Shown in pieces: positions 17,030-24,819 of a stretch of DNA of 64,000 nt (position 1 is its first letter; each line of letters begins with the position of its first letter). Below the pieces are notes generated by a model. It was not told where the DNA came from and did no database searches. It saw only the letters and a program-made list of their open reading frames with translations. Made by a program: the position numbers and the translations under genes. Origin of the DNA: Croceibacterium_A sp035626815 (GTDB lineage: Bacteria; Pseudomonadota; Alphaproteobacteria; Sphingomonadales; Sphingomonadaceae); assembly GCA_035626815.1 (NCBI GenBank), contig DASPMY010000050.1:62001-126000 (forward strand), given 5' to 3'.

Positions 17030-18616
17030 CTAGCCTACCCGGTAATGCCCGCTGATGGCGATCATGTCGTTCTGCCGCAGGGCTGAAGCATCAAGGGGCG
17101 CGCCTCGTCCGCCGTTCGTCAGGCCGAGTAGCTTGATCGCGTCGCGATCGATGCCGGCCGCAAGCTGCGTGGCCGAACCGGGCAACGCAAGGCCGTGATA
17201 ATCGCCGATGGCGGCCGCCTGGCCGTAAGGAAACGCCGCCGCCGGATACGGCAGGCCCTTGATCACCAGCTCGCCTTGCGGCGCGGAGAGAACCTCGGAA
17301 ACCCGCACCGACAACGTGAACGCCACCCTGTTGCCTATCCGCTGGAACTCGCCGAACGGGATGTCGTTGGACACGCGCCCGTCGCGCTCGGTTCCGCCGA
17401 AGCGCGGCGTGAACGTGCCTTCTTCGTACCAATCCAGCGCCGTGGGATTCGAATTTTCGGTGTTTCCGAAGGTTTTGCCACCCGCTTTGGCGATTCCGTT
17501 GTAGGCGTCGCTGTAGTTATCGAGGATCGTCCGCTCACCGTTGTCCTCCAGCCGGTGAAGATAACAGTCGCGAACGGTCGTGTCCGTGGCGCCGGAATCG
17601 ATCGTGACCGTGGTCAGCGGCACGCCGCCGCCCGAGAACGTCCCGCATTTCTCGATCACGTTGCCGAAGGCGCCGGGGCGAATCTTGAACTGCGTGGTCT
17701 GCCGATGGCCATCGTAGGCTTCGCAGCCGATGAAATGGTTGCGCGAGCCGTAGACGTCGAAATCGCCCTCGGCGTTCTGCTCGCAGTAGAACTGCGCGAA
17801 GTGATTGCGCGTCGAACTGGCGCTGACGTAGACCCCCCAGCCGGGGAGCCCTTCCGCCCCGCCTCCCCGGAAGATGCAATTGTCGGCGTGGGCCAGATAT
17901 ACGCCGTAAACTTGTCCCTCTTCGAAGATGCAGTCATTGAACGCGCAGGCCGTGGTTCCACCATAGGCCTCGGTCTGGTCGACATAGAGGTCGTGTGTCG
18001 GCCTCCGCTCTCCTCTGACTCCCTCGTTCTGAAAGTCGGAAACCAGGCGGTCGTAGACCGAGAAGACGTCACTCTGAATGTGGAAGCCGTACTGGCCGAC
18101 GTTGCGGACCCGGATATCGGCGCGATGGCCGTGAACCGCATTACGCACGAACAAGCCCGTTTGGCCGGCCGAGCCGTTGCCGCGGATGACAAAGTTTCGC
18201 AGGCTCGACTGATAGATGATCGTGCGCGGACCGCCGTCGACCGAAACGATGTTGCCGCCGTCGAAATCAGCCTGGATCACCACCCGGCCGAGGCCCTGCA
18301 CATGCAACCGCGGTAGACCGAGGTTCAAGCCGGCGCTGATCTTGTAGGTGCCTTGCGAGAATGTGAGCACCCGTCCGGCGGGTGCTGCGATGTCCCGCGC
18401 CCGAATGATCGCGGCGAGGCTATCGGCCTTGCCGGTCGGATCGGCCCCGAAATCGAGCACCGAAATCGCTCCGCCCGGCGGTAGCGCAAGGTTCGCCTGC
18501 GCTCCCGGCGCGGCCTGCTGTGCCGCAGCGAGCGAGCCGGGTGCCAGCGTCGTCATTCCCAGCGCGCCGGTCGCGGCTCCGATGAAGTGGCGTCGATTGA
18601 CGTCGTTGGTTCGCAA
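17030..18616 (-). CDS. Tat-exported right-handed beta-helix protein with tailspike-like C-terminal domain
   Basis: A 528-residue protein. The N terminus carries a twin-arginine signal (NRRHFIGAATGALGM, cut near AAAQ). Residues 50-70 show the pectate-lyase-superfamily entry VLDFGADPTGKADSLAA. Residues 90-390 look like a parallel beta-helix (repeated short N/G/V-rich rungs, NCIFRGGG, NHFIGCEAY). From about residue 395 the segment WYEEGTFTPRFGG followed by FGEFQRIGNRVAFTLSV resembles the C-terminal module of phage tail fibre and tailspike proteins. Start codon is TTG 18616; an ATG 7 bases upstream is out of frame, and AAGGAG lies about 11 bases away. Likely a periplasmic or extracellular polysaccharide-binding or cleaving protein; no catalytic residues can be assigned. 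Confidence 0.8.
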   Translation of the reverse strand: MRTNDVNRRHFIGAATGALGMTTLAPGSLAAAQQAAPGAQANLALPPGGAISVLDFGADPTGKADSLAAIIRARDIAAPAGRVLTFSQGTYKISAGLNLGLPRLHVQGLGRVVIQADFDGGNIVSVDGGPRTIIYQSSLRNFVIRGNGSAGQTGLFVRNAVHGHRADIRVRNVGQYGFHIQSDVFSVYDRLVSDFQNEGVRGERRPTHDLYVDQTEAYGGTTACAFNDCIFEEGQVYGVYLAHADNCIFRGGGAEGLPGWGVYVSASSTRNHFAQFYCEQNAEGDFDVYGSRNHFIGCEAYDGHRQTTQFKIRPGAFGNVIEKCGTFSGGGVPLTTVTIDSGATDTTVRDCYLHRLEDNGERTILDNYSDAYNGIAKAGGKTFGNTENSNPTALDWYEEGTFTPRFGGTERDGRVSNDIPFGEFQRIGNRVAFTLSVRVSEVLSAPQGELVIKGLPYPAAAFPYGQAAAIGDYHGLALPGSATQLAAGIDRDAIKLLGLTNGGRGAPLDASALRQNDMIAISGHYRVG

Positions 18617-18781
18617 TCTGCATCCGCTCCTTGGGCGGGATTCGTCCAGCCGGTGCTCCGGATAGCCTAGATGCGGCGAGATGCGTAGTCGGATGGATTC
18701 TAGCGGCCGGCGGCCACGCGAGCCTGTGCAAATGTCCCGGCGTTCTGCTAGCGCCGCGGCCGCATTCTCTTGGAGTGGTCG

Positions 18782-19960
18782 ATGTTGAATTCAAGCGTGG
18801 CGCCGTGGCCGTCGTTCGGCGAGGAGGAAATCAGAGCGGTCGGCGACGTCCTCCGCAGCGGCCGGGTAAACTACTGGACCGGCGAGCATTGCCGCGAGTT
18901 CGAGACCGAGTTCGCCGCCTGGGCCGGTGTCTCGCATGCGGTGGCGCTGGCCAACGGCACGGTCGCGCTGGATCTGGCGCTCAAGGGACTGGGGATCGGT
19001 CCGGGCGACGAAGTCGTCGTCACCCCAAGGACCTTCATCGCCTCGATCTCGTGCGTCGTGAATGCCGGCGCGCGACCGGTTTTCGCTGACGTCGACCGCG
19101 ACAGCGGGAACATCACCGCGCAGACGATCGAGCCGAGGCTCACCGAACGGACGCGGGCGATCATTCCGGTCCACCTTGGGGGCTGGCCGTGCGACATGGG
19201 GCCGATCATGGACCTGGCCCGCGGCCGCGGCATTCGGGTGATCGAGGACTGCGCGCAGGCTCACGGCGCCTATTGGGCCGGCCGATCCGTCGGCTCGATC
19301 GGCGACGCCGGCGCCTGGTCGTTCTGTCAGGACAAGATCATGACCACCGGCGGTGAAGGCGGCATGGTCACCACAGACGATGCCGAGCTGTGGTCGCGGA
19401 TGTGGTCGTTCAAGGACCACGGCAAGAGCTGGGAGGCGGTCTACGAGCGCCAGCATCCACCGGGCTTTCGGTGGGTGCACGAAACCTTCGGCACCAACTG
19501 GCGCATGCTCGAGATGCAGGCGGTAATCGGCCGGTTGCAACTGAAGCAGATGGCGGACTGGACGCGCGCCCGCACCGCGGCGGCCGGCCGTTACGCCGAG
19601 GTCGCGGCCGGCTTCCAAGGCGCCCTGCGCGTTCCCTTGCCGCGGGCCGACGACGTCCATGCGTACTACCGTTTCTACGCGTACGTGAAGCCCGACGGCT
19701 TGCGTTCGGGATGGAGCCGCGATCGCATCATCGCCGAGGTCAACGCCCGCGGCGTGCCGCTCATGCAGGGGAGCTGCTCGGAGGTCTACCGCGAGAAGGC
19801 GTTCGACAATACCGGTTGGGCGCCCGCGCAACGGCTGCCGGCGGCGCTCGAGCTGGGCGAGACGAGCCTCATGTTCCTGACCCATCCGACGCTGACGGAC
19901 GACGATCTGTCACGCATTTGCGACACGTTCGCATCCGTCATGCGCGAAGCAGCGGCCTAA
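18782..19960 (+). CDS. DegT/DnrJ/EryC1 sugar aminotransferase (PglE-like role)
   Basis: A 392-residue PLP-dependent aminotransferase that converts a keto nucleotide sugar to the amino sugar. Visible: SGRVNYWTGEHCREFE, ANGTVALDLALKGLG, EDCAQAHGAYW, and the PLP-lysine region FCQDKIMTTGGEGGM. The ATG at 18782 follows TTGGAGTGG, a good ribosome site. By position next to the phosphoglycosyl transferase and NeuD/PglD-type acetyltransferase, and with the 4,6-dehydratase to the left, it probably aminates C4 of UDP-4-keto-6-deoxy-GlcNAc. That assignment is inference; specificity within this family is hard to read. A role as the missing LegC for the nonulosonate pathway is an alternative. Confidence 0.85.
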   Translation: MLNSSVAPWPSFGEEEIRAVGDVLRSGRVNYWTGEHCREFETEFAAWAGVSHAVALANGTVALDLALKGLGIGPGDEVVVTPRTFIASISCVVNAGARPVFADVDRDSGNITAQTIEPRLTERTRAIIPVHLGGWPCDMGPIMDLARGRGIRVIEDCAQAHGAYWAGRSVGSIGDAGAWSFCQDKIMTTGGEGGMVTTDDAELWSRMWSFKDHGKSWEAVYERQHPPGFRWVHETFGTNWRMLEMQAVIGRLQLKQMADWTRARTAAAGRYAEVAAGFQGALRVPLPRADDVHAYYRFYAYVKPDGLRSGWSRDRIIAEVNARGVPLMQGSCSEVYREKAFDNTGWAPAQRLPAALELGETSLMFLTHPTLTDDDLSRICDTFASVMREAAA

Positions 19961-19979
19961 GGCCTGCCTCCTGTCGCGG

Positions 19980-20570
19980 TCATTTGGTGCCGCGAAACTT
20001 GGATTGGCCGACCTTGCCCGGCTCGTCGATGCCTTGGACCCTGAGGACTCGAGCGACGGTCAACAGCAGGATCTTGAGATCGATCCAGAAGCTGTGGTTG
20101 TCGACGTACCACAGATCATGGGCGAACTTGTCCTCCCAGCTGATCGCGTTGCGCCCGTTCACCTGGGCCCAACCGGTGATGCCAGGCCGCACCAGGTGCC
20201 GCCGGGCTTGCTCTGCGGTGTAGAGCGGCAGGTATTCGACGAGCAGCGGGCGCGGCCCGACGAGGCTCATGTCGCCGCGCAAGATGTTGAAGAGCTCGGG
20301 CAACTCGTCGAGGCTTGTCGCGCGCAGAAGCCGGCCGAAGCGCCTGAGCCTCTGCTCGTCCGGCAAGAGACTGCCGGCACCATCGCGTTCATTAGTCATG
20401 GTCCTGAACTTCACGAGGCGGAAGATGCGGCCTTGCAGCCCGGGCCGTTCCTGCACGAACAGCACCGGACGGCCGACAAAGATCGCGACGAGAAGCGCGA
20501 GCAACAAAAGCAGCGGCGCGAGCGCCACGAGCACGATCCCGGCGACGAGCACGTCAAAGAGTCGTTTCAA
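19980..20570 (-). CDS. Initiating phosphoglycosyl transferase (PglC-like sugar transferase)
   Basis: Transfers a sugar 1-phosphate from its nucleotide form to undecaprenyl phosphate, starting the lipid-linked glycan. It has 196 residues, the short monotopic form. One membrane segment (IVLVALAPLLLLLALLVAIF) is followed by KFRTM, TSLDELPELFNIL with the D-E catalytic pair, GDMSLVGPRPLL, RPGITGWAQVNGR and DLWYVDNHSFWIDL, in the family order. The best start is the TTG at 20570, preceded by AAGGATGG and beginning the expected LKRLFDVL; the frame is open up to ATG 20705 inside the palindrome, which would add 45 residues unlike the family. It converges tail to tail with the aminotransferase gene. Confidence 0.92.
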   Translation of the reverse strand: MKRLFDVLVAGIVLVALAPLLLLLALLVAIFVGRPVLFVQERPGLQGRIFRLVKFRTMTNERDGAGSLLPDEQRLRRFGRLLRATSLDELPELFNILRGDMSLVGPRPLLVEYLPLYTAEQARRHLVRPGITGWAQVNGRNAISWEDKFAHDLWYVDNHSFWIDLKILLLTVARVLRVQGIDEPGKVGQSKFRGTK

Positions 20571-20687
20571 GATACGCCCATCCTTGCTTCCTCGTCTGTG
20601 GCCCGGGCTCGCATGGGCTCGCCGGACCCTGCCCAAGCCGATGGGTCGAATCAACGACGGCGGAAGCCCTTGCCCCGGTGTTAGAAC

Positions 20688-20714
20688 ATTGCCAGCATGC
20701 GGCATGCTGGCAAT
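20688..20714. promoter_or_regulatory. Perfect 27-bp palindrome covering the acetyltransferase start codon
   Basis: ATTGCCAGCATGC, one central G, then GCATGCTGGCAAT: 13-bp perfect arms. The ATG of the rightward acetyltransferase gene (20704) lies in the right arm. A leftward ATG in frame with the phosphoglycosyl transferase lies at 20705-20703. In mRNA the stem would bury the start codon; as DNA it is symmetric like an operator. The inverted repeat is certain; the function is not. Confidence 0.6.
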
Positions 20715-21291
20715 CTACGGTGCCGGAGGCTTCGGCCTTCAGATCCTCGACATGATCGAATCGCGCAATGACGCTGGTACCCCGTGCTGTTTCCTGGACG
20801 ATCGCGTCGAGGGTCGATTTCACGGATTTCCGGTCATTCGACCAAGCGACATCGAGCCCGGCACGCCGGTGGTCATCGCTTTCGCCGACCCTCAGGCACG
20901 CCGTTCCGCGGCGGCTCGCCTGACGGATTTCGGCACGCTCGTCGCCTCGAGCGCCCGGGTCCATCCCAGCAGCTCGATCGGAGAAGGCTCGATCCTGTGT
21001 CACAACACGATCATCGAGCCCGACGTGTCGATCGGCCGCCATTTCCACGGGAACATATACAGCTACGTCGCGCACCAGAGCCGGATCGGCGACTTCGTCA
21101 CGTTCGCCCCGAGGGTGAGCTGCAACGGCGGAGTGCGCATCGAGGACGGGGCCTACATCGGCACCGGCGCGCTGCTCAAGCAGGGCGTCACCATCGGCGC
21201 CGGCGCGGTGGTCGGCATGGGCAGCGTCGTGATCCGGGATGTGCCGGAAGGGGCGGCGGTGGTCGGAAACCCCGCCCGGATCATCGGGTGA
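20704..21291 (+). CDS. Sugar O/N-acetyltransferase, NeuD/PglD family
   Basis: A 195-residue left-handed beta-helix acetyltransferase with an N-terminal nucleotide-sugar-binding Rossmann domain (MLAIYGAGGFGLQILDMI) and hexapeptide repeats from about residue 85 (HPSSSIGEGSILCHNTIIEP through GAYIGTGALLKQGVTIGAG). It ends with VVGNPARIIG. PglD members N-acetylate UDP-4-amino-6-deoxy-GlcNAc with acetyl-CoA; NeuD/LegH relatives act in nonulosonate routes. ATG 20704 matches the family N terminus exactly but has no visible ribosome site and sits in the 27-bp palindrome. The 3' end overlaps the wbuB stop by 11 bases, tail to tail. Confidence 0.88.
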   Translation: MLAIYGAGGFGLQILDMIESRNDAGTPCCFLDDRVEGRFHGFPVIRPSDIEPGTPVVIAFADPQARRSAAARLTDFGTLVASSARVHPSSSIGEGSILCHNTIIEPDVSIGRHFHGNIYSYVAHQSRIGDFVTFAPRVSCNGGVRIEDGAYIGTGALLKQGVTIGAGAVVGMGSVVIRDVPEGAAVVGNPARIIG

Positions 21292-22573
21292 GTGAGCGCC
21301 CGCGGGCGTTCGCACTCTGATAGGCCTGCTGGATAGCCGCGTCGGTCGCTTCGATCGCCGCGGCGAGCGTGAAGCGTTCGCCAAACTCCCGCCGCCCCGC
21401 CTCGCCCATCGCCTGCAACTCTTCGGGTGAGGTGCGCGCCAGGCGCACCATCGCCGCGGCTATAGCGACCACATTGCCGGATTCGGCAGAGACCCCCGCT
21501 CCCGCTTCGGTCACCAGGCTCGCCGCCTCGCCCTCTACCGCGACCAGGATGGGTCTGCCGGCGGCCATGTACGACTGCGTCTTGTGCGGAACGGTGATCG
21601 CGAACAGCGGATCCTTGATCAAGTGCAGCGCGAGCACATCGGCCGCCGCGAACACGTCGCCGATCTGGTCGCGCGGAATTCCGGGAGCGATCCGGACGTG
21701 CGCCGACGCGTCGAGCTCGCGCACCAGCGCGAGCAGACGGTCCCGATCGGCGCCGTTGCCGATCAGGGTCAATTGCAGGTTCGGCACCTCGCGCGCGGCA
21801 ACCTGGGCCGCGCGGATGAGAGTGTCGAGGCCCTGCATCAACCCCAGATTCCCGCCATAGACGATGTTGAACCGCCCCGCGAAGCCGTACGGTGCGAGAT
21901 CGAGCGTGCCGGTCGGGCCGTCCTCGTGCGCCCAGTTGTAGACGACGGATATCTTGTCCCGCGGAACGCCGCGCTCGGTCAGGCGCCGGGCAATGCCGTG
22001 CGACTGCGCGACGATGCGGGTCGCGCGGCGATAGGCGAAATTGCACATCGGGGTGAGAACGCGTTCCATCCATCGGGTGCCCGGCATGCCCGAGCGGATC
22101 ACCGAATCGGGCCACAGGTCCTGGATATCCATCACGAACGGGCGCCGCCTGACGGCGCAGATCAGCGCCGCGGCCAAGGCCGCCGGCGGCGGCGGATAGA
22201 CGTAGAGGAGATCGAACTTGCCCGCCTTGAACAGTCCGAACATCGCCGCGCTGAAGGCGAAGCTGAAGTAATTCAGAATTCTGCGAAAGCTCGAGAGCCC
22301 GTGGCTGGGGTACAGCCAGACCCGGTTGACGCTCACGCCTTCGATTTCATCCTGGCGATGCAGACGCAGCCGATAGCCGGGATAAAGCGAGCCGCGCGGA
22401 TAGTTCGGAAAGCCGGTGACCGTCTCGACCTCGTGACCGCGCGCTGCCAGGCCGCGGACGAACTCGACGCCTTTCAGGATCGGCTCGGGCTCGAACCATT
22501 GCGTGATATACAGGATGCGCAACGATCGACGGTCGGCGGATGCGGGAACGCCTGCCGGAACCGCCTCAGGCAT
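21281..22573 (-). CDS. wbuB: Glycosyltransferase family 4, WbuB-like (L-FucNAc transferase)
   Basis: A 430-residue GT4 enzyme. Seen: YITQWFEPEPILKGVEFVR, VYPPPPAALAAALIC, MDIQDLWPDSVIRSG, VVYNWAHED, VYGGNLGLMQGLDTLI, and a donor-site region around FAITVPHKTQSYMAAGRPI. WbuB is the FucNAc transferase encoded with fnlABC in E. coli O26-type loci, and the same order appears here. ATG 22573 overlaps the fnlC stop by 8 bases and has GGAAGGA just upstream; longer in-frame starts run into fnlC. Most likely it adds L-FucNAc to the undecaprenyl-linked starter sugar. Confidence 0.88.
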   Translation of the reverse strand: MPEAVPAGVPASADRRSLRILYITQWFEPEPILKGVEFVRGLAARGHEVETVTGFPNYPRGSLYPGYRLRLHRQDEIEGVSVNRVWLYPSHGLSSFRRILNYFSFAFSAAMFGLFKAGKFDLLYVYPPPPAALAAALICAVRRRPFVMDIQDLWPDSVIRSGMPGTRWMERVLTPMCNFAYRRATRIVAQSHGIARRLTERGVPRDKISVVYNWAHEDGPTGTLDLAPYGFAGRFNIVYGGNLGLMQGLDTLIRAAQVAAREVPNLQLTLIGNGADRDRLLALVRELDASAHVRIAPGIPRDQIGDVFAAADVLALHLIKDPLFAITVPHKTQSYMAAGRPILVAVEGEAASLVTEAGAGVSAESGNVVAIAAAMVRLARTSPEELQAMGEAGRREFGERFTLAAAIEATDAAIQQAYQSANARGRSLTR

Positions 22574-23699
22574 ATTCCTTCCACACCACGCGCCGAACGT
22601 AGTCAGTGTAGCTGTGAATGATGCGCACGACTTTGGCGGAGACATTCGGCATCGAATAGTCGGCGACCAGACACAGGTCGCGGTTCTCGTCCCGGCCCTG
22701 CGTCTCGATCAGGGCGAGACATTGCTCGACCCGCTCGGGATTGAGGCCGGTCATCATTACCGCGCCTTCCTCCATCCCCTCAGGCCGCTCGTGCGCCTCG
22801 CGGATGTTGAGCGCGGGGAAATTGAGGATCGAGGATTCCTCGGTGATCGTGCCGCTGTCCGACAGCACCGCGCGGGCCGATTTCTGCAGCCTCACGTAAT
22901 CGTGGAAGCCAAGCGGCTTCAGCAGCCGCACGAGTGAGTGAAATGATGCGCCCGAGGAATCGACGCGGTTCTGCGTGCGCGGATGCGTTGAGACGATCAC
23001 CGGGCGACCGAATCGCTCGGCGATTCCGTTGAGGATTTGCACCAGGCGGGAGAAGTTCCGGTCCGCGTCGATGTTCTCCTCGCGGTGCGCCGAGACGACG
23101 AAGTACTCGCCCTCCGCGAGGCCGAGGCGGGCGAGCACGTCGGAGCCGTCGATATCGCTCATGTAGTGGTGCAGCACCTCGAACATCGGGCTGCCGGTCT
23201 TGATCACCAGATCGGGCGAGAGCCCCTCGCGCAGCAGATACTCGCGGGCGATGGTGCTGTAGGTGAGGTTCACGTCCGCGGTGTGATCGACGATCTTGCG
23301 GTTGGTCTCCTCGGGCACGCGGGCGTCGAAGCAGCGGTTGCCCGCCTCCATATGAAAGATCGGAATGTGCTGGCGCTTGGCCGGGATGACGGCGAGGCAC
23401 GAGTTGGTGTCGCCCAGCACCAGCAGCGCCTCGGGCTTAACCTCGCGGAGCAACGGGTCCATCGCAATGAGGATGTTGCCGATCGTTGCCGAGGGCACCC
23501 CGGCCGCGGAGTTCAGGAAGTGGTCGGGCTTGCGGATGCCCAAGTCGTCGAAGAACACCTGGCTCAGTTCGTAGTCGTGGTTCTGGCCGGTGTGGACCAG
23601 GACGTGGTCGCAAGCGTCGTCGAGCGCGGCGATGACCCGCGACAGGCGGATGATCTCCGGCCGGGTGCCGACCACGGTCATCACCTTGAGCTTGCTCAT
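22566..23699 (-). CDS. fnlC: UDP-L-PneNAc/UDP-L-FucNAc 2-epimerase (FnlC/CapG/WbjD)
   Basis: Third enzyme of the UDP-L-FucNAc pathway: C2 epimerisation of the UDP-2-acetamido-2,6-dideoxy-L-talose intermediate. It has 377 residues and is related to WecB (VVGTRPEIIRLSRVI, LGDTNSCLAVIPAKR, FHMEAGNRCFD, SAHREENIDAD) but with features of the FnlC branch, such as VPEETNRKIVDH and the C-terminal SYTDYVRRVVWKEY. It sits 4 bases after fnlB and overlaps wbuB, so the four genes fnlA-fnlB-fnlC-wbuB form one unit. Confidence 0.93.
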   Translation of the reverse strand: MSKLKVMTVVGTRPEIIRLSRVIAALDDACDHVLVHTGQNHDYELSQVFFDDLGIRKPDHFLNSAAGVPSATIGNILIAMDPLLREVKPEALLVLGDTNSCLAVIPAKRQHIPIFHMEAGNRCFDARVPEETNRKIVDHTADVNLTYSTIAREYLLREGLSPDLVIKTGSPMFEVLHHYMSDIDGSDVLARLGLAEGEYFVVSAHREENIDADRNFSRLVQILNGIAERFGRPVIVSTHPRTQNRVDSSGASFHSLVRLLKPLGFHDYVRLQKSARAVLSDSGTITEESSILNFPALNIREAHERPEGMEEGAVMMTGLNPERVEQCLALIETQGRDENRDLCLVADYSMPNVSAKVVRIIHSYTDYVRRVVWKEYA

Positions 23700-23703
23700 C
23701 GGC

Positions 23704-24819
23704 TCACACCTTCATGGCGACTGTATCGGGCCGTTCGCGATCGAATATTTCGTTGGCCCACAGCATGCAGACAAGATCGCCCTCGCCGGCGTTGGTAATG
23801 TTATGCGTCCAGCCGGGGATCGTTTCGACAATGATGCCCTCGCCGCCGCGGGTCACCAGCTCGTGCTTGCGCCCGCTCTCGATGTGACGAAAAGCAAAAT
23901 GCGCTGTTCCGGCGATGACGAGGAACTTCTCGCTCTTGGTATGATGGTAATGATCGCCGCGGGTGACCCCGGGCCGGGCGATGAAGTACGAAAATTGTCC
24001 GGAGTCGGCCGTCTTGAGCATTTCGACGAACGGACCGCGCGGATCCTCACGGCCGTGGACCGGAACCGAGTACGCAAATCCGTCCGGCTCAAGATAGCTG
24101 AGATATGTCGCGTAAAGAGCGCGGACGAGGCCGCTGCCTACCGGTGGGATGACCATCGTGTCGCGGCTCGCCGGGAATGCGCGGATGATGTCCGCGACGT
24201 CGCCGACGGTCGTTCGGTAGACCGGCCCGGCCTCGCGAAAATGAGCGCCCGCCGGCGAGCTGTCGAGCAGTGCGAGGAACGCGTCGATCACATCGTCGAC
24301 ATAGACCAGCTGCAGCGGCGCGGCTGTATCGTGCACGTCGATCGGCATCTTCCACGCGACGTTGTGGCAGAACGTCGCAATGGCCGAGTTGTAGTTCGGC
24401 CGGGCCCACTTGCCGAACACGTTGGCGAGCCGGAACAGGTGGACCGGGGCCCCGGTCGCTTCGGCGTGCCGCAGCAATGCGTCTTCCGCCGCGCGCTTGC
24501 TGTTGCCATACGGGCTGTCGCGCTCGGCCTGGATCGACGAGGCGTAGATCACTGGCGCTCGATTGCCCGCGGCGGCCAGGGCAGCGGTGAGTTCACCGGT
24601 GAAGCCGGCGTTGCCGCTGGCGAACTCGGCCGGGTCCTGCGGCCGGTTGACCCCGGCCAGGTGGACCACGAACTCGGCGATGCCAGCGGCCTCGGCCAAG
24701 CGCTCCGGGCCGTCGCCGCGCACCAGCTTCACCACCTGGCAACCGCCGCGCTCGCGGAGGCGGACGCAAAGGTTGCGTCCGATGAACCCGTCCGCCCCGG
24801 TCACAAGCACTTTGGTCAC
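23704..24819 (-). CDS. fnlB: Bifunctional UDP-sugar epimerase/reductase (FnlB/CapF/WbjC)
   Basis: Second enzyme of UDP-L-FucNAc synthesis, with two domains. Residues 1-245 form an SDR reductase (VTGADGFIGRNLCVRL, HLAGVNRP, YGNSKRAAED). Residues 255-371 form a C-terminal cupin (SYFIARPGVTRGDHYHHTKSEKF in two pieces, then PGWTHNITN), which in CapF binds zinc and epimerises C3. The HYHHTK metal ligands are intact. 371 residues is the normal size. The ATG overlaps the fnlA stop by 4 bases (ATGA). Confidence 0.95.
   Translation of the reverse strand: MTKVLVTGADGFIGRNLCVRLRERGGCQVVKLVRGDGPERLAEAAGIAEFVVHLAGVNRPQDPAEFASGNAGFTGELTAALAAAGNRAPVIYASSIQAERDSPYGNSKRAAEDALLRHAEATGAPVHLFRLANVFGKWARPNYNSAIATFCHNVAWKMPIDVHDTAAPLQLVYVDDVIDAFLALLDSSPAGAHFREAGPVYRTTVGDVADIIRAFPASRDTMVIPPVGSGLVRALYATYLSYLEPDGFAYSVPVHGREDPRGPFVEMLKTADSGQFSYFIARPGVTRGDHYHHTKSEKFLVIAGTAHFAFRHIESGRKHELVTRGGEGIIVETIPGWTHNITNAGEGDLVCMLWANEIFDRERPDTVAMKV

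Noticed and set aside
22566..23699. Second wecB (UDP-GlcNAc 2-epimerase)
   Set aside because: Although homologous, its place in fnlA-fnlB-fnlC-wbuB order and its FnlC-type C terminus fit the FucNAc pathway better than ManNAc synthesis.
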